From Gammaproteobacteria bacterium (GTDB lineage Bacteria > Pseudomonadota > Gammaproteobacteria > JACCYU01), in contig JACCYU010000159.1 of NCBI GenBank assembly GCA_013696315.1, positions 1 through 41,237 on the forward strand: a stretch of DNA of 41,237 bases, given 5' to 3'. The stretch's first letter is position 1. Each line of letters opens with the position of its first letter. A program made the translations under genes and the position numbers. This document shows, one piece after another, positions 1 to 7,648 of the stretch. Below the pieces are notes generated by a model. It had not been told where the DNA came from. It saw nothing but the letters and a program-made list of their open reading frames with translations, and did no database searches.

Positions 1-110
1 CGGAGCAGCACAGCAGGCACGGGAATACAGCCCGAAAACGCGCCCGGGAAGGTGAACCGACGCCGCGCTAACGGCGTGTATCTCACTTGCGTCAGAGGCA
101 ACACCAGGGC

Positions 111-155
111 GCCCGGAGTGCGCTTCGCTTCTTCCGGGCTACAACGATTTTTTTT
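111..155 (+). repeat. REP-like palindrome followed by a T-run
   Basis: GCCCGGA (111-117) pairs with TCCGGGC (133-139) around a 15-base loop that contains GCGCTTCGC. Nine bases later comes a run of eight T (148-155). A CCCGGA...TCCGGG palindrome with this kind of loop resembles the REP-like intergenic repeats common in Proteobacteria. The T-run makes a terminator for an unseen upstream gene possible, but it is too far from the stem for a classical one. It ends 22 bases before the start codon of the next gene. Nothing recognisable precedes it in bases 1-110. Confidence 0.45.
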
Positions 156-177
156 GACCACGCAACAGGAAAAAACC

Positions 178-1735
178 ATGCAAACCAAACACAGTACCGG
201 CAATAGCATTCAATACGACCACGTCGTGGCGGCATGGCGGGAGCAGTTGGTTCAAGCCTTAAATGATCCAGCATTCAAGCAGCGACTTGTAAATCACGAA
301 CGTGAGCTGTTGCCCCGGTTCGCGGCGCAGTACACGAAGTTGCAGACCTTGCCCCGCCGTGCGCGTCGGGCGATGCAGCGGCAGTGGAAGCGATCCTTGG
401 CCGGCGTGGCGCTGCTGTTGGCGCTGGGTCAGACACCGGCGCTGGCCGCCACGATCAATATCGGCGGCGGAGGTGGGCAGACCAGCGCGCCCATCAAGGT
501 CTGCTCCTTGGTAGACGCCATCACAGCGGCCAACACGGATACCTCCACCGGCGGCTGCCCGGCTGGTAGTGGTGCGGATACGATCGTGTTACCCAAAGGC
601 AGCACGCAGACACTGACGGCGATCAACAATTCGGAAGCTGACCAGTACGACCGCTTTTTTTCTGGTCCAAACGGGCTGCCTCTGGTAACCAGTGCGATCA
701 CGATCCAGGGCAATGGCGCGACGATCAGGCGGGCCAGCAGCGCGCCGGAGTTCCGTATTTTCGCCGTGGATTTTGATGGCAGGCTGAGTTTGCAACGAAC
801 CAGGGTAAGCGGCGGAAAGACTCCTGACGGCGGCGGCGGTATAGCCAGCGCCGGCAGGGTCATCTTATCCAGCAGCACGATCTCCGGTAATTCAGCCTCG
901 GGCGGCGGCGGCGTACTCAACTTGGGTACCCTTACCGTCACTAGAAGCACGATATCAAATAACTCTTCCGCCGCCGGTGGTGGTGGTGGTGGTGGCGTGC
1001 GGAGCGATGGCGAGGCGGGCGGAGGTAATCTAACCATTATTAACAGCGCCATCTCGGGCAATTCCGCCAAGGGAAGCTCCGGAGGCGGGGTGTGCATCGA
1101 TTACGCCACACTTACGGTCACCGGTAACACCATCTCGGGCAATCGCGCAACCGGCGGCAGAGGCGGCGGCGTAGAAAGCTTTCAGAGCGACCTCACTTTG
1201 ACCAACAGCACCATCTCGGGCAATTCCGCAAATGGTATCGGCGGCGGTATCAGCATTACTCTAGGCAATAATCAATGATGATTCCCTGACCAACGCCACC
1301 ATCACACGCAACTCCGCCTCGCAATCGGGCGGCGGTATTTATATTTATGCAACTGATCTCACGCTGCACAAAACGTTAATCTCGGGCAATACCGCGCCCA
1401 AGGCGCGGGAAGTGGATAGCAGTAACTACGGCACCGTCAATGCCAACGACTTCAACGTCTTCGGGTTCAACCGCAACGCAGGACTTTCGGGCTTTAAAAA
1501 AGGCGCCACCGACATCGTACCCAGTGTAGGTCTCGCGAAAGTTCTAGACACCACCCTCGCCAACAACGGTGGGCGAACCAGAACCCATGCATTGCCCGCG
1601 GGCAGCCCGGCGATCGATTCGGTCAGCGACGGCACCTGCCCGCCTCCGAGGACAGACCAGCGCGGCGTAAGAAGGCCGCGGGATGGCAATGGCGACGGCG
1701 GCGCGGCCTGCGACACCGGTTCATTCGAGCGTTGA
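178..1735 (+). pseudogene. Secreted right-handed beta-helix (choice-of-anchor Q type) protein, frameshifted
   Basis: ATG 178 is preceded by AGGA at a good distance. The frame runs to a stop at 1276-1278; the +1 frame then continues the same protein (NDDSLTNATITRNSAS...) to the stop at 1735, so one base appears to be gained near 1262-1276. The repaired product is about 518 residues. It has a hydrophilic N-terminal stretch of about 65 residues, then a basic and hydrophobic signal segment ending ALA-A, a CSLxDAI segment like that of CSLREA-domain proteins, many degenerate repeats around the phrase (T/A)ISGNSA rich in Gly, and a tail (LPAGSPAID ... DxxxxRG.RRPxxGxxDxGAxE-like) typical of choice-of-anchor Q proteins. 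Such repeats form beta-helix coils in exported adhesins or surface proteins. Whether the frameshift is real cannot be decided here. The exact function is unknown. Confidence 0.7.
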
Positions 1736-1742
1736 GAAACAT

Positions 1743-1816
1743 GGCGCGTAGGCTCGGATGAGTCAGCGAATCCCAGCTATTCAAGATAAACGTCGGCAAA
1801 GGATTGCCGACCTACC
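1743..1816. repeat. Pair of REP-like hairpins
   Basis: GTCGGCAA (1792-1799), loop AGGA, and TTGCCGAC (1804-1811) form a perfect 8-bp hairpin followed by CTACC. Just upstream, TAGGCTCGGAT...ATCCCAGC (about 1749-1777) is an imperfect palindrome of similar type. No T-run follows, so a terminator is less likely than a mobile-type intergenic repeat pair. It lies between the beta-helix gene and the Uma2 remnant. The rest of 1736-1889 shows nothing. Confidence 0.4.
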
Positions 1817-1889
1817 ACTACAGCGCTATACCTCGTCTGGTGAGCAACTTGCGCAAGCGTAAGTCGTCATCCCGCCGACCGCCTGCCCT

Positions 1890-2442
1890 TCAATTGCTAA
1901 ACAGTTGTGCGGGGAGAAGAATCAGATAAGGCAGCACGGCGGTGATTACGCGCTCGTTGGCGGTAAACACGCGACGCTCACCGAAACCGTTACCGGTTTG
2001 ATTGCGCACCTCTACCCGCTTCTGAGACTCTCGACCAGCCACATTACCTTAACGCCGAGTGCCGCGTAATTATCGGCTTTGGCGTTGCGGTCATAGATCG
2101 CCGATCCAGGCGATACGACTTCGATCACGAGATTGGCCGTGGTGCGATGACCTGGATCGAGTCGCGCTTCCAGTTCAGCCGAGACATAGAACTGGTCAGG
2201 CTCAAAGTAGGTGCTCGGGCCCGTCCACATGGCGGCGCGGGGACGTATAGCGTTCCTTGAGTGCCTGTCGAGCGCAGGCGAGCGGATAGTAATTCATTAA
2301 GGCGCGGCCAGTCAGGCGGCGGCGTCATGTAGAGCACTCCCGCGATAAGTTCGAGCTTGGAGCGGTCAGGCGGATCGGGTAGCCGCCAGAATTCATCGAG
2401 CGTGTAGGTCTTGACCAACGGCGAAGTGCTGACCGAGGTCAT
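1890..2442 (-). pseudogene. Uma2 family (DUF820) endonuclease-like protein, two frameshifts
   Basis: Start ATG at 2442 has GAGGAG six bases upstream. The N-terminal part (TYTLDEFWRLPDPPDRSKLELIAG...) and the middle (EPDQFYVS, then LVIEVVSPGSA..DRNAKADNYAALGVKVMWLVE) match the DUF820/Uma2 family, whose PD-(D/E)xK-like fold includes the E-V-SP...D..K..Y...GV region seen here. Reading must shift at the GGGG run at 2239-2242 (plus strand; one base missing) and again at CTCTC 2028-2032 (an AG repeat on the coding strand; two bases gained or one lost) to reach the natural end PYLILLPAQLFSN and stop at 1890. The repaired length of about 184 residues is normal for the family. Uma2 genes are often multicopy and unstable; their cellular role is poorly known. 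Confidence 0.7.
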
Positions 2443-3071
2443 GTCGATCTCCTCAAGCAATGGCGTGGTCATATTAATTCCTAACATTGCCGCGGCGTCA
2501 TTTTCGCTGCGCCCCCTGTACACAAAGAGCCGTTGCGATCCAGCCAATCTCGGAAAGTAAATACATACCTGCCCCAGGCGTTGCCAGCCCGCGCAATGTT
2601 GTATAGCGATTCAAGCGCCGCTGTGCGGCGGAAATCTATTATCACCGGCGAATGTTCGAATCCGTATGCAATCGGTGGGTACGCCGGCCGTAAGCTCTCC
2701 CGTGTGAAGAAAGAGACAGCGGATGTGACGGAAGTGCATTAGTTCAGAATTTCTAAAAGGCGAAAAAAAGGAGGTCAGCATGTAAGCGTAGCCATAACTA
2801 CAGTTCATTTTTTTCTGCGTTCTCCCGTCATTACGGGAACCTGATAGTAACAACCGCAAGAGTCTGCACATCCAGTCGTGGCATCTGCCCTCAAAGTCTG
2901 AACCCGGGCATGGGGGGCGTATTGGCAGCGCCATCGTCGCTACTCCGGCGGTTGCGTCGGACGTGCGGATAAACAAGCGCCGAACGGCGTGGTCATTCAT
3001 CGGCGTCAGCTACGCTTGTTCGCGGCCAGCCGGCGCCCTCGCTAGTAGCCTAATTGCTTGGGGTAAATTCA
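2443..3071. other. Divergent intergenic region without a supported gene
   Basis: About 630 bases separate the Uma2 remnant from the polysaccharide lyase-like gene. Open frames here have no ribosome-binding site or family resemblance and were not accepted. A small hairpin TCCCGT-CATT-ACGGGA lies at 2823-2838 without a T-run on its 3' side. The stretch probably holds promoters for both flanking genes, but no convincing -35/-10 pair was found. Confidence 0.4.
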
Positions 3072-3827
3072 GTGAAAACTCAATGTTCAGTATTGTTTGT
3101 CAGCGCGTTAATGCTGGCCTCTTCGGCTAACGCCGCTGTTCTGTATAGCGACAATTTCGACGCACAGTCTTTCTCCGGCTGGCGACCTTCCGGTAACAGC
3201 ACGGCGAAGATCGTCAATTCTCCGATCCGTGGCGGCAACTATGCGGCGGAGCTTAAACTCGACCGGCTCAATGACAAGGTCTCATACCGCACCGAGCTCA
3301 CCCTGCAAAATCCAAAGTTCGACATCGGCAAGGAATACTGGATCGGTTTCAGCAACCAGATACCGACTTCCGGGGGCGACGGTTTTTTCGCCTTCCAGAT
3401 ACACAAGCGTCCCGATGCCGGGGATCAGGGCGGCCAACAGCCGATACTCCTGAGAGCTAACTCGAGCGGCTACCGTATCGACGTTAATTACGATGCGAAC
3501 GCCACGACAACTGCTTCGACACAGGGTAGCAAGATCTTCAGCGCGGGCAGTCTGAGCAAAGGTCAATGGACCGACTGGGTGATCCATGTCGATTTTTCGT
3601 TTGGCAGCGACGGACTGCTCGAGATATGGAAGAACGGCAGCATGATCGTTAACTACCATGGGCCCAACTGCTACAACGACGCGCTCGGCCCTTATATGAA
3701 AGTCGGCATTTACATCCCGGGGTGGCGGAGTCGCTCGGGTGCCACGGCGTCCGATCAGCGCACCATCTATTACGATGAGGTTACCGTGGGCGACGCAGCG
3801 GCCGGCTACAGCGGCGTCGCGCCATAG
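3072..3827 (+). CDS. Secreted polysaccharide lyase-like (PL20 / heparin-lyase-I fold) protein
   Basis: A protein of about 251 residues beginning at GTG 3072, which directly opens a Sec signal peptide (MKTQCSVLFVSALMLASSANA-A); a TTG at 3054 in frame would add six residues and cannot be excluded. The mature part has the pattern of concanavalin-type beta-jelly-roll lyases: an N-terminal LYSDNFD strand, SYRTELTL with the R-x-E pair, GFFAFQIHKRPD with the Q-x-H motif, then WTDWVIHVDFS, GLLEIWKNG and YMKVGIYIPGW near the C terminus. These features fit glucuronan lyase (PL20) and related heparin-lyase-I-like enzymes that cleave uronic-acid polymers by beta-elimination in the periplasm or outside. 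No transporter or sugar gene is adjacent, so the substrate is unknown. It is intact, unlike its two left neighbours. Confidence 0.72.
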   Translation: MKTQCSVLFVSALMLASSANAAVLYSDNFDAQSFSGWRPSGNSTAKIVNSPIRGGNYAAELKLDRLNDKVSYRTELTLQNPKFDIGKEYWIGFSNQIPTSGGDGFFAFQIHKRPDAGDQGGQQPILLRANSSGYRIDVNYDANATTTASTQGSKIFSAGSLSKGQWTDWVIHVDFSFGSDGLLEIWKNGSMIVNYHGPNCYNDALGPYMKVGIYIPGWRSRSGATASDQRTIYYDEVTVGDAAAGYSGVAP

Positions 3828-3922
3828 CGCGATTCATGATCCTTATCGAACGGACTGACTAAGTAATAACCTCAAAGGGCGGGCGCATTACAAGGACGCA
3901 ATCCGCCCCGGGGCGTGAACGG

Positions 3923-5365
3923 TCAGCGGTCCGTCGGGATGGCATACTTCTCCATGCGATAACGCAGCGCCATGCGGGTAACGCCTAACCGCCGCGCGGC
4001 CTCCGACACGTTGCCGTCCGCGCGTTGCAGCGCCTGTCTGATTAGCTGATATTCGGCGGCTTCCAGAGTCATGTCCTCAAGCGCTTCGCCGACCTCCGGC
4101 TGCTGGTCATGGTGCGCGTCGCCGCTTTCCAGGCTCATGGCCGCGAGGGTCAGGCGTCGGCCGTCACTCAGTAACACTGCGCGTTCGACCAGATGCTGAA
4201 GCTCCCGCACATTGCCGGGCCACGTGTAGTTGCACAGCGCCGTGACCAGTTCCTGAGATATCTCCGGTTCCGGCAGCCCGTAACGGTGCGCGGTCTGTTT
4301 CGCAAAATGGCGCGCGAGCAGCACGGGATCGTCGCCTCGTTCCCGCAGCGGCGGCATGGTCAGGGTCAAGACCTTCAGCCGGTAGAACAAATCGGAGCGA
4401 AAGCGTTCCTGTTTGACCATCTCCGCCAGATTGCGATTCGTGGCGGCGATAAACCATGCCGGCACGCGCCGTTCGCGGCTGCTGCCCACCTGCCTGACCG
4501 TACGGCGTTCGAGCACCGTCAGCAATTTCGATTGCAGTTCCAGCGGCAGTTCGGCGATCTCGTTCAAGAATACCGTGCCGTCCTCGGCGGCGACGACCAG
4601 GCCGGTGCGCGCGGTGTGTGCGCCGGTATAGGCGCCCTTCTCGTGACCGAACAGCTCCGCTTCGATGAGGTCCTTGGGCAGCGCGGCGCAATCCACGTGT
4701 ACAAACGGACGCTCACGACGGCTGCTTGCCAGGTGCAACAGCCTGGCCGCCAGATCCTTGCCGCAGCCGGTTTCGCCCAGAATCAAAACGGTAGGCGGTG
4801 AGTCGCTCGAATTGGCGGTAATCGCACCAATACGCTGAATCTGTTTGCGCAATTGTACGATTGCGTCGCTTTCCCCAAGCAACGTCGCGGACTCCAGCGC
4901 CCGGCCGTCGCGTTGCCGCGAATATTCAAGGCTCTGCCGCACCTCCACCTGCCTGAACACCTTCTCGACGATCACCAGCAATTCGTCCAGATCCACCGGC
5001 TTTTTCAGGTAATCCAGCGCTTTGAGTTTTAATGCCGCGACGGCGTCCTCCAGTTCACCGTACGCCGTCATCACCACCACCGGAATATCCGCGCTATCGC
5101 GCTCTCGCAACTGCTCCAGAAAATCCAGCCCGGAGCCATCCGGCAAGCGCATGTCCAGTAGAATCAGGTCAGGTGTAGCACGCGTAATCTGCTCACGCGC
5201 GGTTGCGAGCGTGCCGGCGACATCGCTGACATAACCTTCCTTGCGAAAGCGCTTGGCAATGGCTTTGGCCAGCATCGCCTCGTCTTCCACGATGAGTATG
5301 TGGACTTCAGAGGCAGCACCTCCGTTGGAGGGCTCGGCCGCAGACGTTTTTTCTTCGAGGGTCAT
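3923..5365 (-). CDS. NtrC-family sigma-54-dependent response regulator
   Basis: 480 residues in three domains. The receiver domain (about 21-135) has phosphoacceptor D71 in LLDMRLP, T100 and K121. The AAA+ sigma-54 activator domain (about 162-400) has Walker A GETGCGKD (197-204), the sigma-54 contact loop GAYTGA (244-249; usual form GAFTGA) and Walker B FLNEI, in which N268 replaces the usual Asp before E269. A Fis-type helix-turn-helix lies at about 433-475 (NVSEAARRLGVTRMALRYRM). It should bind enhancer DNA and drive open-complex formation at -24/-12 promoters. It overlaps the upstream kinase gene by four bases (ATGA), so the two are a cotranscribed two-component pair. The nearest -24/-12 promoter is that of pqqA on the other side of the kinase gene, its likely target. 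The Walker B change may lower ATP hydrolysis. Confidence 0.93.
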   Translation of the reverse strand: MTLEEKTSAAEPSNGGAASEVHILIVEDEAMLAKAIAKRFRKEGYVSDVAGTLATAREQITRATPDLILLDMRLPDGSGLDFLEQLRERDSADIPVVVMTAYGELEDAVAALKLKALDYLKKPVDLDELLVIVEKVFRQVEVRQSLEYSRQRDGRALESATLLGESDAIVQLRKQIQRIGAITANSSDSPPTVLILGETGCGKDLAARLLHLASSRRERPFVHVDCAALPKDLIEAELFGHEKGAYTGAHTARTGLVVAAEDGTVFLNEIAELPLELQSKLLTVLERRTVRQVGSSRERRVPAWFIAATNRNLAEMVKQERFRSDLFYRLKVLTLTMPPLRERGDDPVLLARHFAKQTAHRYGLPEPEISQELVTALCNYTWPGNVRELQHLVERAVLLSDGRRLTLAAMSLESGDAHHDQQPEVGEALEDMTLEAAEYQLIRQALQRADGNVSEAARRLGVTRMALRYRMEKYAIPTDR

Positions 5366-6840
5366 ACGGATTCAATTTCAATGGAATCGTTCGTTGGCAG
5401 CGACAAGCGTACGCGCGTACCGCCGCCGGGCGCCTGCTCAAACACAATCCTGCCGCCGTGCGCCTGACTCACCTTGAACGCGAACGGAATGCCGAGCCCG
5501 GTGCCGAAGCGCTTGGTCGATGGCACCGGCGCCAGCCCTTTAGGATCGGGATTCATCGGCATACCGGGGCCCTGATCGTCGATGATCAACGTGATCTCAC
5601 CTGCCGACGACACGATCGCAAGCCCGATCTCCCCGCCCGGCGGCGAGGCGTCGGCGGCATTGTTGATCAGCCCGTGAATCGCCTGTTCCAGCAGATCGGT
5701 ATCGACGAGTAACGCCTGATCACGCCGCCACGCAGAACGCCTGATAGTAAGCTTTTTTGCCTCGAGCTTCGGCTTGAGCGGCGCCAGCGCGCCCTCCACC
5801 ACGGCGGCGAGCGTGGTGCGCGTCTTGTGCGGTTTTAATGGATGCAGATAGGACAGCAGCGATTTGATCCAGCGTTCCAGGCGATCCACCGTGTCGATGA
5901 TCTCCTGCCGCGATTCCCGCAAATCCTCCGCGTCATCCACGTCGTCCATCACCTGCGCGGTAGCTCGAATGCAGGCCAGCGGATTGCGAATGTTGTGCGC
6001 CACCACTGGCACCAGCGCGCCCAGCGCGGCCTGCTTTTCGCTTTCCACGAGCGCATCACGACTCGCAGCGAGCTCGCTCGCCATGTTATTGATCGAGCGC
6101 GCTACCACGGTCACTTCATCCACACCCCAGGTCGGGATGCGATGGTCGAGTCGGCCTTCGCTGATACGCTTGGCGCCCGACACCACCTCACGCATCGGCG
6201 CCACGAAACCGCGCCGGAAACTGCGGTGCGAGAAAAACAGCAATGCCGCCGCCAGCAGGATGGGCGCGGGAATCAGAATGGGCGCCAGCCGCGTCCAGTA
6301 TTCGATCGTCTGCTCCAGCGCCCGGCGCTGTCGCGCAATGATTTTCGAGAATTCCAGAAAAGCATCTTCGAAATTGCCCAGCATCATCCGGTCGTAAGCC
6401 GGGTCCAGGAGCTTTATGCGCTCTGTCACACTGACTGGGGACGCCAGAAACTGATTCATCTCCGCCTGCATCAGGCTGTACGACTGCTGCATGGAGTCGA
6501 TGGCGCGCGTCTCGGCCACGGAATCGGCATGCTGTTGCAATGCGTAGAAATGCTTATCGATGAGATACAGGCGATGCCAGTATTGATCCAGCGCATTGGG
6601 ATCACCGCCCGCGCCGGAACGGGTGATTTCCTTGAGCTGCCGGTACAAATCCCCGCGCACCAGCTGCGCCTCGATCAGCAAGGCGTTGATGCGCACCGAT
6701 TCCTCCGAGGTCTGCTGCCAGAAATACGCCCACAAGCCGCCGATCGCCCCGGTGATAATCACCAGCAGCAGAAAGCTCGTCTGATAAACGAGCAGCAGTT
6801 TTTTTAGCGACCGTGTGCGGATCATTAACTGACGATGCAT
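5362..6840 (-). CDS. Membrane sensor histidine kinase, partner of the NtrC-type regulator
   Basis: 492 residues. A basic N terminus and transmembrane helix (about 14-40) are followed by a helical periplasmic sensor region (about 41-185), a second membrane helix (about 187-206), a HAMP linker (about 207-262), a dimerisation/phosphoacceptor region with H282 in AHNIRNPL, and a C-terminal HATPase with N box (LINNAADAS), G1 (DDQGPGMP) and G2 (GTGLGIPFAFKVSQAHGG). The residue after the phospho-His is Asn where most HisKA kinases have Glu or Asp. The all-helical sensor domain resembles four-helix-bundle sensors but no ligand can be read from it. The gene starts a two-gene operon with the response regulator and is divergent from pqqA across a 439-base intergenic region. 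Confidence 0.92.
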   Translation of the reverse strand: MHRQLMIRTRSLKKLLLVYQTSFLLLVIITGAIGGLWAYFWQQTSEESVRINALLIEAQLVRGDLYRQLKEITRSGAGGDPNALDQYWHRLYLIDKHFYALQQHADSVAETRAIDSMQQSYSLMQAEMNQFLASPVSVTERIKLLDPAYDRMMLGNFEDAFLEFSKIIARQRRALEQTIEYWTRLAPILIPAPILLAAALLFFSHRSFRRGFVAPMREVVSGAKRISEGRLDHRIPTWGVDEVTVVARSINNMASELAASRDALVESEKQAALGALVPVVAHNIRNPLACIRATAQVMDDVDDAEDLRESRQEIIDTVDRLERWIKSLLSYLHPLKPHKTRTTLAAVVEGALAPLKPKLEAKKLTIRRSAWRRDQALLVDTDLLEQAIHGLINNAADASPPGGEIGLAIVSSAGEITLIIDDQGPGMPMNPDPKGLAPVPSTKRFGTGLGIPFAFKVSQAHGGRIVFEQAPGGGTRVRLSLPTNDSIEIESV

Positions 6841-6992
6841 TAGCTAATGAAGCCGTGATCCGCGGCCGCTTCTCAAGCGCACAAACTTTGGCATAAGGGC
6901 AGTATACTCAAGAGCGGGTGTCGATCGACCGCTCCCTTGCGCACGCGATTCCCGCCTCGTTAACGCGATTAGGCACCGAAGCGCATACTGAA

Positions 6993-7045
6993 GTGGTTGT
7001 TTTCAATCATACAGGTGGTTTATATCAACCGATAACCTGTGGTTG
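6993..7045 (+). promoter_or_regulatory. Putative upstream activator (enhancer) sites for the NtrC-type regulator
   Basis: GTGGTT occurs at 6993, 7015 and 7039, spaced 22 and 24 bases, about two helical turns. The first two copies are followed five bases later by CAATC and CAACC, giving two related imperfect palindromes GTGGTT-N5-CAAYC (6993-7008 and 7015-7030). CAACC (7026-7030) also pairs with GGTTG (7041-7045). The cluster lies 107-160 bases upstream of the -24 element at 7152, the normal distance for enhancers of sigma-54 activators, with an AT-rich stretch (about 7088-7115) between that could bend. Binding by the adjacent regulator is inferred. Confidence 0.55.
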
Positions 7046-7149
7046 CTTTCGGGATCGAACCTGCTCCGGTAGTTGGGCCATAGGCTGAAATTCCTATAAC
7101 TTGTTATTTATTCAGAGCTTGTTTATGCCGCATCATCCATTTAGTACGT

Positions 7150-7166
7150 CTGGCACGCAATCTGCT
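7150..7166 (+). promoter_or_regulatory. Sigma-54 (-24/-12) promoter for pqqA
   Basis: The sequence CTGGCACGCAATCTGCT matches the consensus YTGGCACGRNNNTTGCW except at two positions (C for R at 7158 and C for the first T of TTGC at 7162). The invariant GG (7152-7153) and GC (7164-7165) have the required ten-base spacing. The transcript would start near 7177, leaving a leader of about 100 bases before pqqA. The divergent operon encodes a sigma-54 activator, which supports the call. Confidence 0.72.
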
Positions 7167-7279
7167 CTAATTGGGGACATAGTGAAGTTGTGGCACTATC
7201 CGGCTTCAGTTATGTAAGAGGTAACAAACGCCAGTAATTGCTGGCAGATTCAACCTTCAACCCAAGTGGAGATAAACTC

Positions 7280-7354
7280 ATGAAGTGGACAACCCCAGAA
7301 TATAGCGACGTACGTTTTGGTTTTGAAATCACGATGTACATCAACAACCGGTAA
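7280..7354 (+). CDS. pqqA: PQQ precursor peptide PqqA
   Basis: A 24-residue peptide beginning MKWTTPEY and ending FEITMYINNR. It carries the conserved E-x3-Y pair (E16 and Y20) whose side chains are crosslinked to become the backbone of pyrroloquinoline quinone, and the usual I-x-N-R C terminus. GGAG lies eight bases before the ATG. The known pathway is PqqA bound by PqqD, crosslinked by the radical SAM enzyme PqqE, cut out by proteases, then finished by PqqB and PqqC. Here pqqE follows 294 bases downstream after a terminator. Transcription is probably from the sigma-54 promoter at 7150-7166. Confidence 0.95.
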   Translation: MKWTTPEYSDVRFGFEITMYINNR

Positions 7355-7364
7355 TGCCTCCGGT

Positions 7365-7395
7365 AACCGGGGACTGCAAAGTCCCCGGTTCTTTT
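7365..7395 (+). terminator. Rho-independent terminator/attenuator after pqqA
   Basis: AACCGGGGACT (7365-7375), loop GCAA, AGTCCCCGGTT (7380-7390): a perfect 11-bp stem with a GNRA-type tetraloop followed by CTTTT. It sits 10 bases after the pqqA stop. Strong but leaky termination here would give many more pqqA than pqqE transcripts, as reported for other pqq operons where the peptide substrate is needed in excess. Confidence 0.85.
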
Positions 7396-7648
7396 GGCCC
7401 ATCGGGACCGACACCCGTAATATCACCGGCCACGAAACAAGGCGTACGGTTCAGTCCTGAAGCGTACCGCCATCATTATGTAGCAACCCTTCGAGCTCCG
7501 ACCCGCCGCGGCGCAGGTTCGCATTTACGCTCGATCTCAACCTTCTCTTCCCGCCGCACCGATCCAACGATTAGATTGCGGGCAACGACATGTGCCCTGG
7601 CCAGCCGCCAGAGCAATTGTGGAGCCTGAGCAATGAGGAGAAGATGCC
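7396..7648 (+). other. Spacer between pqqA terminator and pqqE; no pqqB, pqqC or pqqD
   Basis: No frame in this spacer resembles PqqB, PqqC or PqqD; PqqD (about 90 residues) would have just fitted. The open frame 7354-7629 overlaps the pqqA stop and the terminator stem and has no family resemblance. A ribosome-binding site for pqqE (GAGGAGAAG, 7635-7643) ends the spacer. No clear promoter for pqqE alone was found. Confidence 0.5.

Noticed and set aside
2819-2840. Hairpin TCCCGT-CATT-ACGGGA as a terminator
   Set aside because: No T-run follows on either strand, and no gene ends just before it.
2611-3000. A 129-residue minus-strand open frame in the gap before the lyase-like gene
   Set aside because: No recognisable motif, no ribosome-binding site and unusual composition for this genome.
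5842-6807. A 321-residue plus-strand open frame opposite the first kinase gene
   Set aside because: It is a mirror of a clear kinase gene in GC-rich DNA, rich in His, Arg and Gln without any motif; no ribosome-binding site.
7191-7206. A second TGGCAC-like -24 element upstream of pqqA
   Set aside because: The GG to GC distance is one base short of the strict sigma-54 spacing.
7354-7629. A 91-residue open frame between pqqA and pqqE as a possible pqqD
   Set aside because: No similarity to PqqD, starts inside the pqqA stop codon and includes the terminator stem.
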